A stretch of DNA of 6,137 bases, taken from the NCBI GenBank assembly GCA_964478235.1, contig CAYZGX010000024.1:1-6137 (forward strand), given 5' to 3'. Positions 6,065-6,137 of the stretch are shown piece by piece. Made by a program: the position numbers and the translations under genes. How positions within the stretch are numbered: the first letter of the stretch is position 1; every line of letters starts with the position of its first letter. Under the pieces are notes generated by a model that was not told where the DNA came from, did not search any database, and saw only the letters and a list, made by a program, of their open reading frames with translations. The DNA comes from 2-02-FULL-45-10 sp964478235. GTDB taxonomy: Bacteria; Patescibacteriota; Patescibacteriia; Magasanikbacterales; GWA2-37-8.

Positions 6065-6137
6065 GGCCCGTTCGTCTAATGGCTAGGACAGTACCCTCTC
6101 ACGGTATAAATACGGGTTCGATTCCCGTACGGGCTAC
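6065..6137 (+). tRNA. tRNA-Glu (anticodon CTC), 3' end cut by the window edge
   Basis: A full cloverleaf can be drawn. The acceptor stem is 6065-6071 with 6129-6135 (7 bp, first pair G-U). The D stem is 6074-6077 with 6086-6089, and the D loop carries GG. The anticodon stem is 6091-6095 with 6103-6107, and the loop is CTCTCAC with anticodon CTC at 6098-6100. The variable loop is 4 nt. The T stem is 6112-6116 with 6124-6128, with loop TTCGATT. The discriminator is A6136. C6137 may be the first base of an encoded CCA, but the window ends there. The CTC anticodon reads GAG. The G-U first pair and A73 differ from E. coli tRNA-Glu (G-C, G73). Confidence 0.96.

Noticed and set aside
1..6137. Mobile elements, CRISPR repeats, toxin-antitoxin pairs or defence genes.
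   Set aside because: No transposase or integrase motifs, direct-repeat arrays, terminal inverted repeats or nuclease domains were seen. All long frames are explained by housekeeping genes.

Overview
The window reads as ordinary bacterial chromosome, compactly organised. All protein genes and the tRNA are on the + strand, and I see no mobile-element, CRISPR or phage signature. The best guess for the source is a Patescibacteria (CPR) genome of the Parcubacteria type. Three things point that way: a MurF-like ligase that lacks the usual N-terminal UDP-substrate domain and carries a hydrophobic insert, a short class B penicillin-binding protein directly abutting it, and very tight gene packing. 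This is inference from protein style, not from a marker gene. The genetic code looks standard: no long gene needs TGA as a sense codon.

Layout. Positions 1-71 hold a truncated promoter (extended -10 only) and a leader containing a hairpin plus six T, just before typA. Positions 72-1883 encode the ribosome-associated GTPase TypA/BipA, followed by a strong intrinsic terminator (1897-1933). Positions 1934-2432 form an independent small transcription unit. It has a near-consensus promoter (TTGACA, 17 nt, TGC-TATACT), a textbook Shine-Dalgarno, a 108-residue basic protein of unknown function starting at GTG 2019, and its own terminator (2391-2432). A second putative promoter (-10 TATACT at 2449) then leads into a three-gene run with essentially no spacing: a class B PBP/FtsI-like transpeptidase (2467-4197), a MurF-like Mur ligase (4198-5496) and a membrane-anchored SAM methyltransferase (5500-6018). 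The window ends in tRNA-Glu(CTC), which has its own promoter. The -35 box of that promoter overlaps the methyltransferase stop codon.

How the genes work together. The PBP and the MurF-like enzyme sit at the two ends of peptidoglycan synthesis (cross-linking, and D-Ala-D-Ala addition to the precursor) and are probably co-transcribed. The methyltransferase is most likely read from the same message. Its N-terminal membrane segment and motif order resemble the FAM173 / ATPSCKMT-ANTKMT lysine methyltransferases of mitochondria, so a membrane-protein substrate is plausible. TypA and tRNA-Glu are translation genes in separate units.

The most interesting items are the FAM173-like methyltransferase in a cell-wall operon, the MurF lacking its N-terminal domain, the autonomous unknown small gene, and the possible attenuator ahead of typA. 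I found no clear evidence of a wholly new multi-gene system.
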